A stretch of DNA of 64,000 nt, from assembly GCF_011395035.1 (NCBI RefSeq), contig NZ_CP024768.1:3323865-3387864 (forward strand), in the 5' to 3' direction. The position numbers were made by a program, and so were the translations under genes. Position 1 is the first letter of the stretch. Each line of letters starts with the position of its first letter. This document shows, piece after piece, positions 62,343 through 64,000 of the stretch. The notes beneath the pieces were generated by a model. It had not been told where the DNA came from and ran no database searches. It worked only from the letters and a program-made list of their open reading frames with translations. The stretch comes from Pantoea cypripedii. Its GTDB lineage: Bacteria; Pseudomonadota; Gammaproteobacteria; Enterobacterales; Enterobacteriaceae.

Positions 62343-63478
62343 AGATGTTGTCCGGCCTTAAGGGTCGCCGCCACATTACGCGCCGTCATTCGCACGTTTT
62401 GCGCGGCGTTTTCCAGCGCTTCCTCCAGCGTACAGATACCAAACAGCACGCTAAACACCGCATCCAGCCCGTGTTCATGCACCACGCCGACATCGGCCGT
62501 CAGGCTACCGGCAATGCCGATCACCGGCTTGTTAAACTGTTTCGCCACCTGCGCAACACCGATTGGCACCTTACCGTTGATGGTCTGGCTATCGATGCGC
62601 CCTTCCCCGGTAATCACCAGGTCGGCATCCTTCACCTGTTCAGCTAAGCCCAACGCTTCGGTGACAATTTCAATGCCGCGCCGTAACTCGGCCTGGCAAA
62701 ACGCATGCAAAGCTGCGCCCATGCCGCCAGCCGCCCCCCCCCCTGCGATATGCAGCACATCAATATCCAGATCACGATGGATAATGTCGGCATAGTGCGC
62801 CAGCGCCTGATCCAGCTGCTGCACCAGCTCCGGCGTCGCCCCCTTCTGCGGACCAAAAATCGCCGAAGCGCCTTTTTCCCCGGTCAGTGGGTTGGTGACA
62901 TCGCAGGCAACTTCAAAACGACACTGCCGGATGCGCGCATCTAAATGATCGATTTCAATCCGCGCCAGCTGCGGCAACGCTCCCCCGCCGTAAGCGATTT
63001 CGTTACCGTGTGAATCCAGCAAACGTGCGCCAAGCGCTTGCATCATGCCGGAACCACCGTCGTTGGTGGCGCTGCCGCCAATACCAATGATGATGTGCCC
63101 AACCCCTCTGTCCAGCGCGTTTTTGATCAGCTCCCCGGTACCAAATGAGGTGGTGATCAGCGGGTCGCGGCGTGACGCAGGAACCAGCTCCAGGCCACTG
63201 GCGGCCGCCATTTCAATAAAGGCAGTACGCGTGTCGCCAGATAAACCGTAAAACGCATCAACAGGCTCCCCCAGCGGTCCGGTGACCGTCAGCCTGACAA
63301 TACTTCCCTGCGTTGCCGCCACCATCGCTTCTACCGTGCCTTCACCACCGTCGGCAACCGGTATTTTTACGTAGTCAGCTTCAGGGAAGATGTCGCGGAA
63401 TCCCGCTTCAATCGCTGAAGCCACTTCCAGGGCGGATAAACTCTCTTTATATGAATCCGGTGCGATAACGATTTTCAT
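62339..63478 (-). CDS. garK: Glycerate 2-kinase
   Basis: Phosphorylates D-glycerate to 2-phosphoglycerate, the end of the glucarate/galactarate and glyoxylate routes. The 379-residue protein has the GK family features: N-terminal MKIVIAPDSYKESLSA, GIGGSATNDGGSGMMQALG and VITGEGRIDSQTINGKVP. GarK and GlxK are close paralogues; the garR-like neighbour fits either pathway, so the symbol is a best guess. ATG 63478 is chosen over TTG 63484. The TAG stop lies in a REP element. Confidence 0.88.
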   Translation of the reverse strand: MKIVIAPDSYKESLSALEVASAIEAGFRDIFPEADYVKIPVADGGEGTVEAMVAATQGSIVRLTVTGPLGEPVDAFYGLSGDTRTAFIEMAAASGLELVPASRRDPLITTSFGTGELIKNALDRGVGHIIIGIGGSATNDGGSGMMQALGARLLDSHGNEIAYGGGALPQLARIEIDHLDARIRQCRFEVACDVTNPLTGEKGASAIFGPQKGATPELVQQLDQALAHYADIIHRDLDIDVLHIAGGGAAGGMGAALHAFCQAELRRGIEIVTEALGLAEQVKDADLVITGEGRIDSQTINGKVPIGVAQVAKQFNKPVIGIAGSLTADVGVVHEHGLDAVFSVLFGICTLEEALENAAQNVRMTARNVAATLKAGQHL

Positions 63479-63564
63479 AGGCAATCCGAGCGCGGTTGAT
63501 GACGGAAATCCGTCCTGCTAAGGCAACCAGGCCGTCCGGTATCAGTCGATACCGGACGTGCGAG

Positions 63565-64000
63565 TTACCGGGTAATCTCAACTTTCGCCAATTTTTCATA
63601 ATAGCAGGCCAGCGCGCTATGGTCGGCAGTGCCCAGACCATCCACCTTCAGCGCCTGCATCATCTCCATCACCGCAGCGGTGAGCGGCAGATGTGCACCG
63701 ATGCCATGCGAGGTATCCAGCGCGTTTGCCAGATCCTTGATATGCAGATCAATACGGAAACCAGGCTTGAAGTTACGATCCAGCACCATCGGCGCTTTGG
63801 CATCCAGCACCGTGCTGCCGGCCAGGCCGCCACGAATCGCCTGATAAACCAGCTCCGGGTCCACGCCCGCTTTGGTTGCCAGCGACAACGCTTCGGACAT
63901 CGCAGCAATGTTCAACGCCACAATCACCTGATTCGCCAGCTTGGTGACGTTACCCGCACCAATATCACCGGTATGTACCACTGAACCCGCCATCGCTTTC
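63565..64000 (-). CDS. garR: 2-hydroxy-3-oxopropionate (tartronate semialdehyde) reductase, 3' part
   Basis: The frame runs off the right edge; only the C-terminal 144 or so residues are present. They match GarR: GSVVHTGDIGAGNVTKLANQ with the catalytic Lys of the beta-hydroxyacid dehydrogenase family, then KPGFRIDLHIKDLANALD and GLGTADHSAL. GarR reduces tartronate semialdehyde to D-glycerate, the substrate of the kinase encoded 86 bp downstream on the same strand. GlxR is the alternative name for the paralogue; the sequence looks closer to GarR. Confidence 0.88.
   Translation of the reverse strand, partial: KAMAGSVVHTGDIGAGNVTKLANQVIVALNIAAMSEALSLATKAGVDPELVYQAIRGGLAGSTVLDAKAPMVLDRNFKPGFRIDLHIKDLANALDTSHGIGAHLPLTAAVMEMMQALKVDGLGTADHSALACYYEKLAKVEITR

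Overview
The window is a stretch of core chromosome from a gammaproteobacterium of the order Enterobacterales. Nearly every protein reads as a close full-length relative of its Escherichia coli counterpart, and most of the gene order is that of E. coli. Three details point to the Erwiniaceae (a Pantoea or Erwinia relative): cysG heads the cysDNC operon, relA and mazG are neighbours with no mazEF between them, and REP elements carry a GTAG tetranucleotide. That placement is inference. No phage, CRISPR array, insertion sequence or defence island is visible.

Layout. 1-516: 5' tip of a 16S rRNA gene with its leader and rrn promoters P1 and P2, on the minus strand. 517-5051: clpB, pgeF and rluD (minus), with a heat-shock promoter before clpB. 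5052-6420: bamD and raiA. 6421-10331: aromatic amino acid genes, pheL-pheA (plus, attenuator) facing aroF-tyrA (minus, TyrR-like boxes). 10332-10852: a GNAT acetyltransferase gene with a frameshift. 10920-14429: rpsP-rimM-trmD-rplS and ffh. 14596-20050: ypjD, yfjD, luxS, the small RNA MicA, gshA, yqaA, yqaB. 20246-20858: four identical tRNA-Arg(ACG) genes and tRNA-Ser(GCT). 21144-26625: csrA, alaS, recX, recA, pncC. 26726-28928: tam, a DapA-family aldolase and yjdM. 29015-34094: mltB, mutS, rpoS. 34145-39809: nlpD, pcm, surE, truD, ispF, ispD, ftsB, ygbE.

39864-50133 is a sulfate assimilation region. cysG-cysD-cysN-cysC makes siroheme, APS and PAPS. cysJ-cysI-cysH reduces PAPS to sulfite and then sulfide, using the siroheme that CysG makes. 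iap and a small YciI-like gene lie between the two operons. 50429-51570 holds queD and queE (queuosine precursor), facing each other across a REP pair. 51719-59444 is eno, pyrG, mazG, relA, rlmD. 59525-62248 is barA. The right end has garK and the 3' part of garR.

Regulation can be read directly at many points: sigma-32 (clpB), CRP (raiA), a leader-peptide attenuator (pheA), TyrR-like boxes (aroF), sigma-E (micA), LexA (recA), GC-rich discriminators (rrn P1 and the tRNA operon), and a terminator-like hairpin in the rpsP leader. I found no convincing new multi-gene system. The points most worth a second look are the REP/REPIN family (three GTAG-bounded pairs, one inward-facing pair and a degenerate copy around relA), the frameshifted acetyltransferase, and the small accessory genes between pncC and mltB and between iap and cysH.
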